Source: Photobacterium atrarenae (GTDB lineage: Bacteria > Pseudomonadota > Gammaproteobacteria > Enterobacterales > Vibrionaceae). Taken from it: 64,000 nucleotides of DNA. Below, in pieces: positions 19,938-30,539 of the stretch. The stretch's first letter is position 1. Each line of letters opens with the position of its first letter. The notes beneath the pieces are model-generated. The model had not been told where the DNA came from. It made no database searches and saw only the letters and a program-made list of their open reading frames with translations. The stretch spans positions 310,001 through 374,000 of the forward strand of contig NZ_CP101508.1 of the NCBI RefSeq assembly GCF_024380015.1, in the 5' to 3' direction. The translations under genes were made by a program, and so were the position numbers.

Positions 19938-20903
19938 TTAGGCCGCCAGATTATAAAACAGATAGGCCTGATAGGCGACAAAGCTGCAGACCAGAATTCC
20001 CCCTTCCAGTCGGTTGATTCGGCGGCGTTTTCCAAGCGCCATTAACAGCAGCATGACGGAAACCCCCAGCATGACGTAATAGTCGCGGCCCATGGCCAGC
20101 GGGCTGAGCACGGACGGGTTCAGCAGGCCCGGGAGCCCCATCACGGCCAGGATGTTGAACACGTTGGAGCCGATAATGTTGCCGACTGCCATGTCATCTT
20201 CGCCTTTGAAAATACTGGCAATGGAAGCGGCCAGCTCTGGCAGGCTGGTCCCGATGGCAATGATGGTCAGGCCGATCACCAAATCGCTCATGCCGTAGAA
20301 TTTTGCAATGGTCACCGCGGAGTCGACCAGCATACTGGCGGCATACGGCAGCAGGACCAGGCCAATAACGACCCAAATCAGGGCAGCACGGTTGCTAACG
20401 CCCTCTGGAATTTCAGATTCTTGCTCATCGGCCAGGGGGTCGCCGTTATTTTTGCCATCGCGGCTGATCTTCAGCATCGCCAGCAAAAACAGGGCAAACA
20501 GCACGACCAGGGCCACGCCTTCCATAAAGCCCAGGTAGCTGTCCCATAGCAAGGCACCGGCCACCAGGGTGACGGCCATCATCAGCGGCAGTTCACGACG
20601 GATAATCCCGGAGCTGACGGCCAGCGGCTTGAAGAGTGCGGTCAGGCCGAGGATCAGGGCGATGTTGGCAATGTTCGAGCCGAGCACATTGCCCACCGCC
20701 GTATCGGTCTTGCCGTCCAGGGCCGCAGTGGCTGAAACCATCATTTCCGGCGCAGAGGAGCCCATGGCCAGAATGGTCATCCCGATCACCAGCGGGGTGA
20801 CACCGAGATTTTTTGCCAGCGCGGCGGCACCAAACACAAGTCGATCTGCACTCCATACCAGCAAGGCTAAACCGATACAGAGCAACACAATGGCTTCGAG
20901 CAT
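19938..20903 (-). CDS. yrbG: Calcium/sodium antiporter YrbG
   Basis: The 321-residue integral membrane protein belongs to the CaCA cation/calcium exchanger superfamily. It shows both alpha repeats: GMTILAMGSSAPEM in the N-terminal half and GLTIIAIGTSLPEL in the C-terminal half, each followed by an NIIGSN or NVLGSN motif. About ten membrane segments are apparent, with a charged loop near the middle. It lies 14 bases upstream of kdsD and is probably the first gene of that operon. The physiological ion is inferred from the family. Confidence 0.93.
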   Translation of the reverse strand: MLEAIVLLCIGLALLVWSADRLVFGAAALAKNLGVTPLVIGMTILAMGSSAPEMMVSATAALDGKTDTAVGNVLGSNIANIALILGLTALFKPLAVSSGIIRRELPLMMAVTLVAGALLWDSYLGFMEGVALVVLFALFLLAMLKISRDGKNNGDPLADEQESEIPEGVSNRAALIWVVIGLVLLPYAASMLVDSAVTIAKFYGMSDLVIGLTIIAIGTSLPELAASIASIFKGEDDMAVGNIIGSNVFNILAVMGLPGLLNPSVLSPLAMGRDYYVMLGVSVMLLLMALGKRRRINRLEGGILVCSFVAYQAYLFYNLAA

Positions 20904-21111
20904 TCTTATCCCTTTTGTCGTTAATCATGAGAATCAAGTTTAAGGGAGCAATTTTGACGGTTCGGCAGGCAAAAGAAAAGGAAAAGCCGTGACATTTTGT
21001 GTCTCGGTGTATGAACGCAGGCGAAGTGGTGCCGGGGCAGCGCGGATGGATCTGTACGGGGCATTGCTGCTGAAGCTAAGCTGAAATTACACAGTTCTTA
21101 CAGTTCATGGC

Positions 21112-21140
21112 TTGAGTTGGTTGCATAATGTACCTATGAT
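21112..21140 (+). promoter_or_regulatory. Promoter of the mla operon
   Basis: TTGAGT (21112-21117) and TATGAT (21135-21140) are separated by exactly 17 bases, a good sigma-70 match, in the 332-bp gap between the divergent yrbG and mlaF. Transcription would begin near 21147, giving an untranslated leader of about 90 bases before ATG 21236. The rest of the gap shows no convincing minus-strand promoter for yrbG. Confidence 0.65.
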
Positions 21141-21235
21141 CGGTAACTAGCTGTAAATTGATGAATAATACTGGTGATATCCTCCCCAAAGTCTGGAGGA
21201 CGTCGAAGACCAAGGTAAGACTGTGGGCCGACGGG

Positions 21236-22048
21236 ATGGCGATAGAGCAGACTGAAGCACTCGTTTCGATCAAAAATATGACGTTCTCGCGGGGAGACCG
21301 CAAGATATTTGATAATGTGACCCTGGAGGTGCCCAAAGGCAAGGTGACCGCCATCATGGGACCGTCAGGGATCGGAAAAACCACCTTGCTGCGCTTGATT
21401 GGCGGTCAGATCCAGCCGGATAGCGGTGACATCTGGTTTGAGCACTGGAATATTCCGGCATTGAGTCGCCGTGAGTTGTATCGTGCGCGCAACAGAATGA
21501 GCATGCTGTTCCAATCCGGAGCGCTGTTCACCGACATGAATGTGTTCGACAACGTGGCGTTTCCGCTGCGCGAACACACCGAGATTCCGGAAGATTTACT
21601 CCATACTCTGGTGTTGCTGAAGCTGGAGGCTGTCGGGTTACGCGGTGCCGCATCCCTGATGCCGAGCGAGCTTTCCGGCGGAATGGCCCGGCGGGCAGCC
21701 CTGGCGCGCGCCATTGCCCTGGATCCGGATTTGATTATGTATGATGAGCCGTTTGTCGGCCAGGATCCGATCAACATGGGGATGCTGGTGAAGCTGATCC
21801 GGGCATTGAATCAGGCGCTCGGGATCACCTCGATGATCGTCTCGCATGACGTCCCGGAAGTAATGAGCATAGCCGATCAGGTCTACTTGCTTTCCGGCGG
21901 CAAAGTGATCGGCCAGGGTTCGCCGGATGAGCTGCGGGCTAATCCTGACCCGCAGGTCCGGCAGTTCCTGGACGGGAAAGCCGATGGTCCTGTGCCGTTC
22001 CACTACCCGGCCCGGGAGCTGACCGAAGATATCTTTACCGGTGCCTGA
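21236..22048 (+). CDS. mlaF: Phospholipid ABC transporter ATP-binding protein MlaF
   Basis: MlaF is the ATPase of the MlaFEDB complex that keeps the outer membrane asymmetric by moving phospholipids. The 270-residue product has Walker A GPSGIGKT, the signature LSGGMARR, Walker B LIMYDEPFVGQDP, and the MlaF-specific C-terminal tail with RQFLDGKADGPVPF. The frame is open further upstream (TTG 21158, ATG 21161), but ATG 21236 gives the N-terminus expected from E. coli. No strong ribosome site precedes either, so the start is moderately uncertain. Confidence 0.93.
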   Translation: MAIEQTEALVSIKNMTFSRGDRKIFDNVTLEVPKGKVTAIMGPSGIGKTTLLRLIGGQIQPDSGDIWFEHWNIPALSRRELYRARNRMSMLFQSGALFTDMNVFDNVAFPLREHTEIPEDLLHTLVLLKLEAVGLRGAASLMPSELSGGMARRAALARAIALDPDLIMYDEPFVGQDPINMGMLVKLIRALNQALGITSMIVSHDVPEVMSIADQVYLLSGGKVIGQGSPDELRANPDPQVRQFLDGKADGPVPFHYPARELTEDIFTGA

Positions 22049-22128
22049 AGTCATGGGTGATTGGTATGGCAGCCCTGCCGATGCTTCGGCAACGGCAATG
22101 ACAGAATAACGAAAGGTAATCACGACTT

Positions 22129-22911
22129 ATGATCGCGGATTTTATTGCCCGGCAGGGACGACGGGGGATCTCCCAGTGCCAGACAGTCGGGCGGGCGAGC
22201 CTGCTGCTTTATGGCGCGCTGGTAAGCAAACCCCAACCGAAAAAAATGTTCCCGCTGCTGATGAAGCAGCTCTACTCGGTGGGCGTGCTGTCGGTCGCCA
22301 TTATCCTGGTATCGGGCCTGTTTATCGGCATGGTCCTGAGCCTGCAGGGCTATATCGTGCTGATTGATTTTGGCGCTGAAACCAGCCTGGGCCAGATGGT
22401 CGCGCTGTCGTTGCTGCGCGAGTTGGGGCCGGTGGTGACGGCATTGCTGTTTGCCGGGCGGGCCGGTTCGGCGCTGACGGCAGAGATCGGCCTGATGAAA
22501 GCCACCGAGCAACTCTCCAGTATGGAAATGATGGCGGTGGATCCGCTGCGCCGGGTGATTGCGCCGCGGTTCTGGGCCGGGGTGATTTCGATGCCGCTGC
22601 TTGCGATGCTGTTCTGTGCCGTCGGCATCTGGGGCGGCGAACTGGTCGGGGTGAATTGGAAAGGGATTGATCACGGCAGTTTCTGGTCGGTGATGCAGTC
22701 TTCAGTTGAACTGGGCTACGACATCGGCAATAGCATCATCAAGTCGGTGGTGTTTGCGATCACTGTGACCTGGATTGCAGTATTTAACGGGTATGACGCG
22801 GTCCCGACTTCGGAAGGGATTAGCCGCGCGACGACCAAAACGGTAGTGAATTCCTCACTGGCCGTTCTGGGATTGGATTTTGTGCTGACTGCCTTGATGT
22901 TTGGCAATTAA
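22129..22911 (+). CDS. mlaE: Phospholipid ABC transporter permease MlaE
   Basis: MlaE is the inner-membrane permease of the Mla phospholipid transporter. The 260-residue protein has about five membrane helices and the MlaE family blocks [20 protein letters not shown] (in the coupling region: [12 protein letters not shown] then [12 protein letters not shown]) and [13 protein letters not shown]. The ATG 22129 lies 80 bases after mlaF. The preceding gap shows no terminator, so it belongs to the mla operon. Confidence 0.95.
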   Translation: MIADFIARQGRRGISQCQTVGRASLLLYGALVSKPQPKKMFPLLMKQLYSVGVLSVAIILVSGLFIGMVLSLQGYIVLIDFGAETSLGQMVALSLLRELGPVVTALLFAGRAGSALTAEIGLMKATEQLSSMEMMAVDPLRRVIAPRFWAGVISMPLLAMLFCAVGIWGGELVGVNWKGIDHGSFWSVMQSSVELGYDIGNSIIKSVVFAITVTWIAVFNGYDAVPTSEGISRATTKTVVNSSLAVLGLDFVLTALMFGN

Positions 22912-22951
22912 AACCGGTGCTCGGCATCGCATGTAACGTGGGAATAGACGG

Positions 22952-23428
22952 ATGCAACAGATAAAGAAATTAGAGCTGTGGGTTGGAGGTTTCATGCTGG
23001 CCGGGTTTGCCGCCCTGCTGATGCTGATCTTCAAAGTCGCGGATGTCCAGAGCCTGGGGAACGGGGAGTCGTACACCCTCCAAGCACAATTTGACAATAT
23101 CGGCGGCCTGAAAGTGCGCTCGCCAATCAAAGTCGGTGGGGTGACCGTGGGGAAAATTACTGCGATCACTTTAGATACCGAAACCTATGTCCCGGTGGTG
23201 ACCCTGGCGATTGAGAAGCGCTTTGGCTACTTTCCAGAAACCAGTTCGGCTGCCATTCTTACATCAGGCTTGCTGGGCGAGCAGTATCTGGGCATTGAGC
23301 CGGGGTTTGTCGATGAAGGGATTGAAATGCTGGGTGATGGTGACCTGATCCAGGACACCAAGTCCGCGTTGGTCTTGGAAGATATGATTGGCCAGGTGCT
23401 GTACAGCATCGGCGGCGACAGTGAATAA
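22952..23428 (+). CDS. mlaD: Phospholipid transporter MCE-domain protein MlaD
   Basis: MlaD forms a hexameric ring of MCE domains on the periplasmic face of MlaE and binds phospholipid. The 158-residue protein has one N-terminal helix (about residues 9-28) and the MCE core with FDNIGGLKVRSPIKVGGVTVG (segments FDNIGGL and PIKVGGVTVGKI) and TSGLLGEQYLGIEPG. It is somewhat shorter than the E. coli protein (183 residues) at the C-terminal helical end. Confidence 0.95.
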   Translation: MQQIKKLELWVGGFMLAGFAALLMLIFKVADVQSLGNGESYTLQAQFDNIGGLKVRSPIKVGGVTVGKITAITLDTETYVPVVTLAIEKRFGYFPETSSAAILTSGLLGEQYLGIEPGFVDEGIEMLGDGDLIQDTKSALVLEDMIGQVLYSIGGDSE

Positions 23429-23439
23429 AAGGGGTTAAG

Positions 23440-24084
23440 ATGAAATTGTTTAGATATATGCTGGTTGTGTTGTTGGCACTGCCGCTGTTTGCCCAGGCTG
23501 CAACAGTGGATAAAACCGACCCTTACAAGTTGATCCAGGTAGTTTCGCAACAGACGTTTGATCGCCTGAAGGCACAGAAAGATCAGATCCAGCGTAACCC
23601 AGAGTTGCTGCGTGGCGTGGTCCGCCAGGAGCTGCTGCCTTATATCAATGCCCGCTACGCGGCGTATAAGGTGTTGGGGCCGAACCTGAAGAAAACAACG
23701 GCGGCACAGCGTAATCAATTTGTAAATGCTTTCACCGATTACCTGGTTGCCTCCTACGCCCAGGTACTGACTCAATACACGGATCAGGACATCCGGATTG
23801 AATCGGCAAAGTCGGTTCCGGCGGACCGGACGATTGTTTCGGTCCGGGTCGATATCCTCGATGACAAGCGCCCGCCAATTCGCCTCGACTTCAAGCTGCG
23901 CAAGAACAAAAAGAGCAATGAATGGCAGGCGTATGACATGGTGGCCGAAGGGGTGAGCATGATCTCGACCAAACAGAGTGAATGGAGCGGCCAGCTGCGC
24001 AACGAAGGGGTGGATGCCGTGACAGCAGACTTACGTGGACTTGCGGCGAAACCGATTCGCCGCGAGGAAGGTACGAATGAGTAA
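23440..24084 (+). CDS. mlaC: Periplasmic phospholipid-binding protein MlaC
   Basis: MlaC shuttles phospholipids through the periplasm between the MlaA-porin complex and MlaD. The 214-residue precursor has a clear signal peptide (MKLFRYMLVVLLALPLFAQA, cleaved after AQA) and the MlaC/Ttg2D fold, with NARYAAYKVLG and QRNQFVNAFTDYL. It overlaps mlaB by 8 bases. Confidence 0.95.
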   Translation: MKLFRYMLVVLLALPLFAQAATVDKTDPYKLIQVVSQQTFDRLKAQKDQIQRNPELLRGVVRQELLPYINARYAAYKVLGPNLKKTTAAQRNQFVNAFTDYLVASYAQVLTQYTDQDIRIESAKSVPADRTIVSVRVDILDDKRPPIRLDFKLRKNKKSNEWQAYDMVAEGVSMISTKQSEWSGQLRNEGVDAVTADLRGLAAKPIRREEGTNE

Positions 24085-24388
24085 GCCAAAGATTGAGTGG
24101 CGGATTCAGGAAAATGGCCTTTATAGCTTGTCAGGAACGTTGGAACGTGACACAGTTCCAGCTTTTTGGCAGCAACGGCATGAATGGATGCCACAGGAGG
24201 CCAAGGTCCAGCTCGATCTGCGGGCAGTGACCCGGGTGGATTCTGCGGGCATGGTGATGCTGCTGCATATTTATCAACAGCTCAGCAGTCATGGGAGTGA
24301 ACTGACGCTCCTGAATGTGCCGGAACAGCTGATGACTTTGCTCCGCCTGAGTCATGTCGAATCAATGTTAGCTGCGTGTATTGCTTAA
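24077..24388 (+). CDS. mlaB: Phospholipid transporter STAS-domain protein MlaB
   Basis: MlaB is a cytoplasmic STAS protein that binds MlaF and is needed for assembly and activity of the transporter. The 103-residue protein shows the STAS pattern: VQLDLRAVTRVDSAGMVMLLH, with the conserved DSAG turn. ATG 24077 overlaps the mlaC stop. An open frame extends 14 codons upstream, but that part has no homology and lies inside mlaC. Confidence 0.93.
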   Translation: MSKPKIEWRIQENGLYSLSGTLERDTVPAFWQQRHEWMPQEAKVQLDLRAVTRVDSAGMVMLLHIYQQLSSHGSELTLLNVPEQLMTLLRLSHVESMLAACIA

Positions 24389-24407
24389 GCGGCGAAGAGG
24401 ATAGCTT

Positions 24408-25933
<1,526 letters not shown>

Positions 25934-25950
25934 GGCACAGCCTCGATCCT

Positions 25951-25980
25951 AAAAAAACCAGCCATGTGGCTGGTTTTTTT
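25951..25980. terminator. Bidirectional terminator between murA and degS
   Basis: A 13-bp perfect stem (AAAAAAACCAGCC with GGCTGGTTTTTTT) and a 4-base loop lies between the convergent murA (stop 25933) and degS (stop 26009). T-runs occur on both strands. Confidence 0.95.
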
Positions 25981-26008
25981 GTATACGGGTACGGGGGCAG
26001 ATCTGGGA

Positions 26009-27076
26009 TTAGTAAACGTTGGGCTCGTCGGCGATCAGCACAGACAGGGTCAGCGGCGCGCCGTTGCGCAGCACTTTCATTTCGACCTGATTGCCCGGTC
26101 GCAGTTCGGTGACAATATCAAGCACGTTGCGCCGGTCGGTAACCTTCTTGCCATCAATTTCGATTAGGATGTCCTGGACCTGAAAGCCGGCTTGCGCAGC
26201 CGGTCCGGTCGGATCCATGCCGGTGACAATGATGCCGCTAATCTGATCGGCATCATAGAGCCGCGCCATAACCGGATTGACATCGCGGGCCTCAATCCCG
26301 ATGTAGCCGCGGATCACCCGGCCATCGGCAATCAGCTTGTTCATGATTTTCCAGGTGAGCTGATAAGGGATCGCGAAGGAAATACCGTAGGTTTCGATAT
26401 CTGTTGCCTGCTGGAAAGACGCGGTGTTTATTCCGACCAGCTCACCCTGGGTATTGACCAGAGCGCCACCGGAGTTGCCCTCGTTGATCGCCGCATCGGT
26501 TTGGAGAAAGTCCTGGCGCCCATAAAAGCTCATCCCGGAGCGGCCGGTGGCGGAAATGATCCCGTAGGTGGTGGTCTGTCCCAGGTTATAGGGATTACCG
26601 ATAGCCAGTACCACGTCACCGACTGCCGGCTGGTAGCTGTCATTGAGCGGGATAACCGGGAGGTTCTCGGCCTGGATTTTTAATACCGCCAGATCAGTCC
26701 GGCGATCTTTGCCGATCAGCTGTGCGGTAAAAATCCGGCCGTCCTGCAACGCGGCAATGACTTGGTCGGCTTCGGCCACCACATGGTAATTGGTGACGAT
26801 ATAGCCCTTGTTACTCATAATCACGCCGGAGCCCAGGCCTTGGGTACTCAGTTTGAGGCGATCGGAGGCGTTGTAACGACGGTTGTAAATATTGACCACC
26901 GCAGGCGATGCCCGCCGCACGGCGTAATTATAGGAAAGCTGTGCCTGGCCGGTTTCAATCGGGGTCAAGGTGGCCGGGGGCGGGAGCATCCGGGTGCGCA
27001 GATCCGGAAACATAACAAGCAACGCAATAGCTGTGACGACGCCAAGTAAAATGGATCGACGAAAAAAAGCCAGCAT
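26009..27076 (-). CDS. degS: Site-1 protease DegS (envelope stress sensor)
   Basis: DegS is an inner-membrane-anchored serine protease; unfolded porin C-termini bind its PDZ domain and trigger cleavage of RseA, releasing sigma-E. The 355-residue protein has one N-terminal membrane helix (about 8-23), a trypsin-like domain with the triad H98 (TNYHVV), D128 (RRTDLAV) and S202 (GNSGGAL), and a single PDZ domain (about 255-345), with YIGIEARD as its start. One PDZ and a membrane anchor distinguish it from DegQ. It follows degQ after 176 bases. Confidence 0.96.
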   Translation of the reverse strand: MLAFFRRSILLGVVTAIALLVMFPDLRTRMLPPPATLTPIETGQAQLSYNYAVRRASPAVVNIYNRRYNASDRLKLSTQGLGSGVIMSNKGYIVTNYHVVAEADQVIAALQDGRIFTAQLIGKDRRTDLAVLKIQAENLPVIPLNDSYQPAVGDVVLAIGNPYNLGQTTTYGIISATGRSGMSFYGRQDFLQTDAAINEGNSGGALVNTQGELVGINTASFQQATDIETYGISFAIPYQLTWKIMNKLIADGRVIRGYIGIEARDVNPVMARLYDADQISGIIVTGMDPTGPAAQAGFQVQDILIEIDGKKVTDRRNVLDIVTELRPGNQVEMKVLRNGAPLTLSVLIADEPNVY

Positions 27077-27227
27077 GCCTGCTCCCTAAAACCAAAAAGC
27101 GCCACGGCGCAGTGAAGTACGAGTGATTCGGTCGAGGATATCATTACCGGCAGCAGATACCAAACCGAAGCCGCCTGAGCGGCACGCAGGTGGTTGAATG
27201 GAAGGGCTTTGAAGCGGGAAAATGGGG

Positions 27228-27245
27228 CGGGCCGTTGCCGGCCCG
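27228..27245 (-). terminator. Possible terminator after degQ
   Basis: A 7-bp GC-rich stem (CGGGCCG with CGGCCCG, loop of 4) begins 8 bases after the degQ stop; on the minus strand it is followed by CCCCATTTTCC. The poor T-run suggests partial termination between degQ and degS. Confidence 0.5.
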
Positions 27246-27252
27246 ACCGGGG

Positions 27253-28620
27253 TTAACGGATGATCAGGTACAGCACGTTATTGCCGCGTTTGACTTCCAG
27301 AGCGAGGACGTTCGGATTCTTCTCAAGTGCCTTGCGCAGCTCACCCAGATTGCGGATAGGCTGACGATTGAGCCCGAGAATGATGTCGCCCTGCTCCAGG
27401 CCGTAGCGGGCTGCCATGGATTGCTCCTCCAGGCGGGTGACTTTCACCCCTTTGACGCCATCATCGGCCGAGGTATTGGCAAACTCAGCCCCGGCGAGGC
27501 GTTCGTGAAGGCTCTCAGCCTTAACCTTGCTCTGGCTGGCCGCCTGAAGGACCACATCGACGGTCCGTGATTCCCCGTCGCGAACAATCCCCAGCGCCGC
27601 TTTCTTACCGGCACCCAGGGTGGCAATTTTCGCCCTGAGTTCACTGAAGGTACGAATTTGTTTGCCGTTGACCGAGACAATAATGTCGCCGGCTTTCAGC
27701 CCGGCTTTCTCGGCCGCTGAATCCGGGATCACCTGGTTAATAAACGCGCCGTGGTTGGTTTCATAGCCAAAGGCTTCGGCCAGCTCGGAGGTGAGCTCAC
27801 CGCCCAGCACGCCCAGCACACCCCGCTTGACTTCGCCATACTCCAGAATTTGCTCAGTCAGGCTTTTGACCATGTTGACCGGAATGGCAAAGCCAATGCC
27901 GACGTTGCCGCCGTTCGGGCCGAGAATGGCGGTGTTGATCCCAACCAGCTCACCGTTGAGGTTGACCAGGGCGCCGCCGGAGTTACCGCTGTTAATTGCG
28001 GCATCGGTCTGGATAAAGTTTTCGAAGTTCTCAATATTCAGGCCACTGCGCCCCAAGGCGGAGATGATCCCGGAAGTCACGGTCTGGCCGAGGCCGAAGG
28101 GGTTGCCGATGGCAACGGCGAAATCGCCGACTCGCAGGCTATCTGAGTTGGCCAGTTTGATTGCGGTCAGGTTTTTGGTTTTTTCGATTTTCAGCAACGC
28201 AATATCAGACATCTCGTCGCTGCCGATCAACTCGGCGCTAACCTCTCTGCCATCATAGAGCTGGACGGCGATCTTATCGGCGCCGTTGATCACATGATGG
28301 TTGGTGACGATATAGCCTTGGTCGGCATCAATGATCACCCCGGAGCCCAAGCCGCGGAACGGGCGCTCACGCAATTGCTCGGTCGGGAATTCAGGGCCGA
28401 AGAAAAAACGGAAAGTTTCAGGCAGGCGCTGCCTGGAGACCTGGCGGCCTTCAATGGCAATACTGACCACGGCTGGCGTAACATTTTCCAGCATTGGTGC
28501 CAGGCTGGGTAGCTGCTGGTTACTGACCGCCTGGGGCAGTGCGGCGGTGGCAGCCACCGGGGTAAGCACAGAACTGATACTTAATGCGATTGCACTCAAT
28601 ACAAGCAAAGGTTTTTTCAT
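27253..28620 (-). CDS. degQ: Periplasmic serine endoprotease DegQ (DegP/DegQ family)
   Basis: This is a periplasmic protease-chaperone that removes misfolded envelope proteins. The 455-residue precursor has a signal peptide of about 27 residues ending in TAA, a trypsin-like domain with H109 (TNHHV), D139 (MSDIALL) and S214 (GNSGGAL), and two PDZ domains (about 260-350 and 365-455). The LA loop between residues 60 and 90 is short, which favours DegQ over DegP; vibrios usually have this single gene. ATG 28620 is chosen, since the upstream extension is not signal-like. A probable sigma-E promoter lies upstream. Confidence 0.93.
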   Translation of the reverse strand: MKKPLLVLSAIALSISSVLTPVAATAALPQAVSNQQLPSLAPMLENVTPAVVSIAIEGRQVSRQRLPETFRFFFGPEFPTEQLRERPFRGLGSGVIIDADQGYIVTNHHVINGADKIAVQLYDGREVSAELIGSDEMSDIALLKIEKTKNLTAIKLANSDSLRVGDFAVAIGNPFGLGQTVTSGIISALGRSGLNIENFENFIQTDAAINSGNSGGALVNLNGELVGINTAILGPNGGNVGIGFAIPVNMVKSLTEQILEYGEVKRGVLGVLGGELTSELAEAFGYETNHGAFINQVIPDSAAEKAGLKAGDIIVSVNGKQIRTFSELRAKIATLGAGKKAALGIVRDGESRTVDVVLQAASQSKVKAESLHERLAGAEFANTSADDGVKGVKVTRLEEQSMAARYGLEQGDIILGLNRQPIRNLGELRKALEKNPNVLALEVKRGNNVLYLIIR

Positions 28621-28714
28621 TATGACTAAACTCCGGTTTACAAGTAGAAGTACCATTCCATAGTGACTATAAACAGTTATGAATCAATCACCAACCTTTG
28701 GAACCAGTATTTGC

Positions 28715-28742
28715 TCTGACTTGAAAACCGGGGTTTAGTTCC
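28715..28742 (-). promoter_or_regulatory. Probable sigma-E promoter of degQ
   Basis: On the minus strand GGAACT (28737-28742) is followed after 16 bases by GTCAGA (28715-28720), close to the sigma-E pattern GGAACTT with a GTC-type -10. Transcription would begin near 28708, about 88 bases before degQ. The gene's role in envelope stress fits. The position overlaps the last codons of nothing on this strand; zapG ends at 28750. Confidence 0.6.
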
Positions 28743-28749
28743 GGAAAAA

Positions 28750-29187
28750 CTAGCCCGCTTTGGTGGCTTCGAGTTTCTCTGGGGGGGCGACAGGCTCCGG
28801 CTCACCTTTCAACAGGCCGCTGGCACCATTGGCGTAGTCACGGGGTGGCGCCGTTGTTTCACCACTGTCGGTCACTGGGGTCAGGGTGCTGATCCGGCGG
28901 GCAAAGGGATTATCCTGCTCCGGCAGATTCGGCATCAGCTCGGCTGAAGTCTTGGCCATATGTTCATACAGCTTGCTGTAATCCTTGGCGATGTTATCCA
29001 GTAATTCTGAGCTACGGGCGAAGTGGTCGACCAGCTCCTGGCGGAACTGCTCAAGTTCGTATTTTGACTTATCCAGGTCTTTTTTCAGCTCTTTTTGCTG
29101 CTTCAGGCTTTTGTTGCCCAGCCGTGCTGCAAACCCGCCGACAATGGCGCCGGCGGCGAAAATCAGAAGCGCATAAATCCAAGCCAT
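28750..29187 (-). CDS. zapG: Division/envelope protein ZapG (YhcB, DUF1043)
   Basis: ZapG (YhcB, also LapD) is a small inner-membrane protein that coordinates division, peptidoglycan and LPS synthesis. The 145-residue product has an N-terminal membrane helix (about residues 3-22, with GAIVGGFAAR) and a long coiled coil (about 25-75). The conserved HFARSSELLD and YSKLYEHMAKTS blocks of the DUF1043 family follow, then a proline-rich, disordered tail. An AAGGAG site lies seven bases before ATG 29187. It is divergent from zapE. Confidence 0.92.
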   Translation of the reverse strand: MAWIYALLIFAAGAIVGGFAARLGNKSLKQQKELKKDLDKSKYELEQFRQELVDHFARSSELLDNIAKDYSKLYEHMAKTSAELMPNLPEQDNPFARRISTLTPVTDSGETTAPPRDYANGASGLLKGEPEPVAPPEKLEATKAG

Positions 29188-29423
29188 GGAAAACTCCTTG
29201 TGATTACAATCAATACCAGGTTATGGCACCGACCTCTGTCGACGAGCGAGGCATGATCGTCAAACAGGCCGGCACGCGGGTTGTTGTTATTGTCGTCGCT
29301 GGGGTTGAACCGCTGCTGAGCCACTAATCAATAACCCTGTTTCATCTAGTTACTATACATGCACAAACCGGGGCATGGTACTATCGGGTGCCAAAGATGG
29401 GATCAAAAGAGTTACAGAAACGG

Positions 29424-30527
29424 ATGACACCACAGCAAAAATACCAGCAAGACCTCCAACGTGAAGATTTCATCGCCGATCCGGCGCAGGCCATGGCAGT
29501 TCGGCACCTGGATGACCTGTTTCACCGGATGCAGGCCCCCAAGCCCGAGCCGGGTAAACCATCCTTGCTTTCCCGTTGGCTCAAACGGCCTGCACCACAG
29601 GTCGCGACACCGGTGAAAGGGTTGTATTTCTGGGGCGGTGTGGGGCGGGGTAAAACTTACCTTGTGGATACTTTTTTTGAGTGTCTGCCGACCGAACGCA
29701 AGATGCGGGTTCACTTCCATCGCTTCATGCACCGGGTGCACCAGGAACTCAAGCAGCTTGGCGCTCAGGAAAACCCGCTGGAGCACGTCGCTGATCGTTT
29801 TCAGGCTGAAACGGACATTATCTGCTTTGATGAGTTTTTCGTCTCCGATATTACTGATGCGATGATCCTCGGAACCTTGTTCGAGGCCCTGTTCCGGCGC
29901 GGGATCACCTTGGTGGCAACCTCCAATATTCCGCCGCAGGAGCTCTATCGCAACGGCCTGCAGCGGGTCCGTTTCCTGCCGGCAATTGCGCTGATCGAGC
30001 AACATTGCGAGGTGGTGAATGTGGACTCTGGGGTCGATTACCGCCTGCGAACCTTGGAGCAGGCGGAGATTTTCCATTATCCCCTTGATGCACAGGCCGA
30101 GCAGAATCTGAATCAGTATTTTCACCAGCTCAGTGTCGAGCCCCGCACTGAAGGGAAGGCGATTGAAATCAACAACCGGACGCTGCCGACCCGGCATGAA
30201 GCTGACGGGGTGGTGCATTTTACGTTCCAGACCCTGTGCCAGACCGCGCGCAGCCAGAACGATTACATGGAAATTGCCCGGATTTACCATACCGTGCTGG
30301 TCTCCGATGTGATCCAGATGGGGGAAAAGGAAGACGATTCGGCCCGGCGTTTTATTGCCATGGTCGACGAATTTTATGAGCGTAACGTCAAGCTGATCAT
30401 GTCAGCCGAAACTGAGTTGTCGCAGCTCTATCAGCACGGTCGGCTGACGTTTGAGTTCAAACGCTGTTGTTCGCGCTTAATCGAGATGCAGAGCCATGAA
30501 TACCTGGCGCGCCCGCACCTGGCGTAA
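29424..30527 (+). CDS. zapE: Cell division ATPase ZapE
   Basis: ZapE is an AFG1-like AAA+ ATPase that associates with the Z ring and is needed for division at high temperature or low oxygen. The 367-residue protein has Walker A GGVGRGKT (71-78), the following HFHRFMHRVH block, Walker B IICFDEFFVSD, and SNIPPQELYRNGLQR. Longer in-frame starts exist (GTG 29388, ATG 29397), but the N-terminus MTPQQKYQQDL agrees with the family, so ATG 29424 is preferred. None of the starts has a strong ribosome site. Confidence 0.93.
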   Translation: MTPQQKYQQDLQREDFIADPAQAMAVRHLDDLFHRMQAPKPEPGKPSLLSRWLKRPAPQVATPVKGLYFWGGVGRGKTYLVDTFFECLPTERKMRVHFHRFMHRVHQELKQLGAQENPLEHVADRFQAETDIICFDEFFVSDITDAMILGTLFEALFRRGITLVATSNIPPQELYRNGLQRVRFLPAIALIEQHCEVVNVDSGVDYRLRTLEQAEIFHYPLDAQAEQNLNQYFHQLSVEPRTEGKAIEINNRTLPTRHEADGVVHFTFQTLCQTARSQNDYMEIARIYHTVLVSDVIQMGEKEDDSARRFIAMVDEFYERNVKLIMSAETELSQLYQHGRLTFEFKRCCSRLIEMQSHEYLARPHLA

Positions 30528-30539
30528 CCAGATAAGTCG

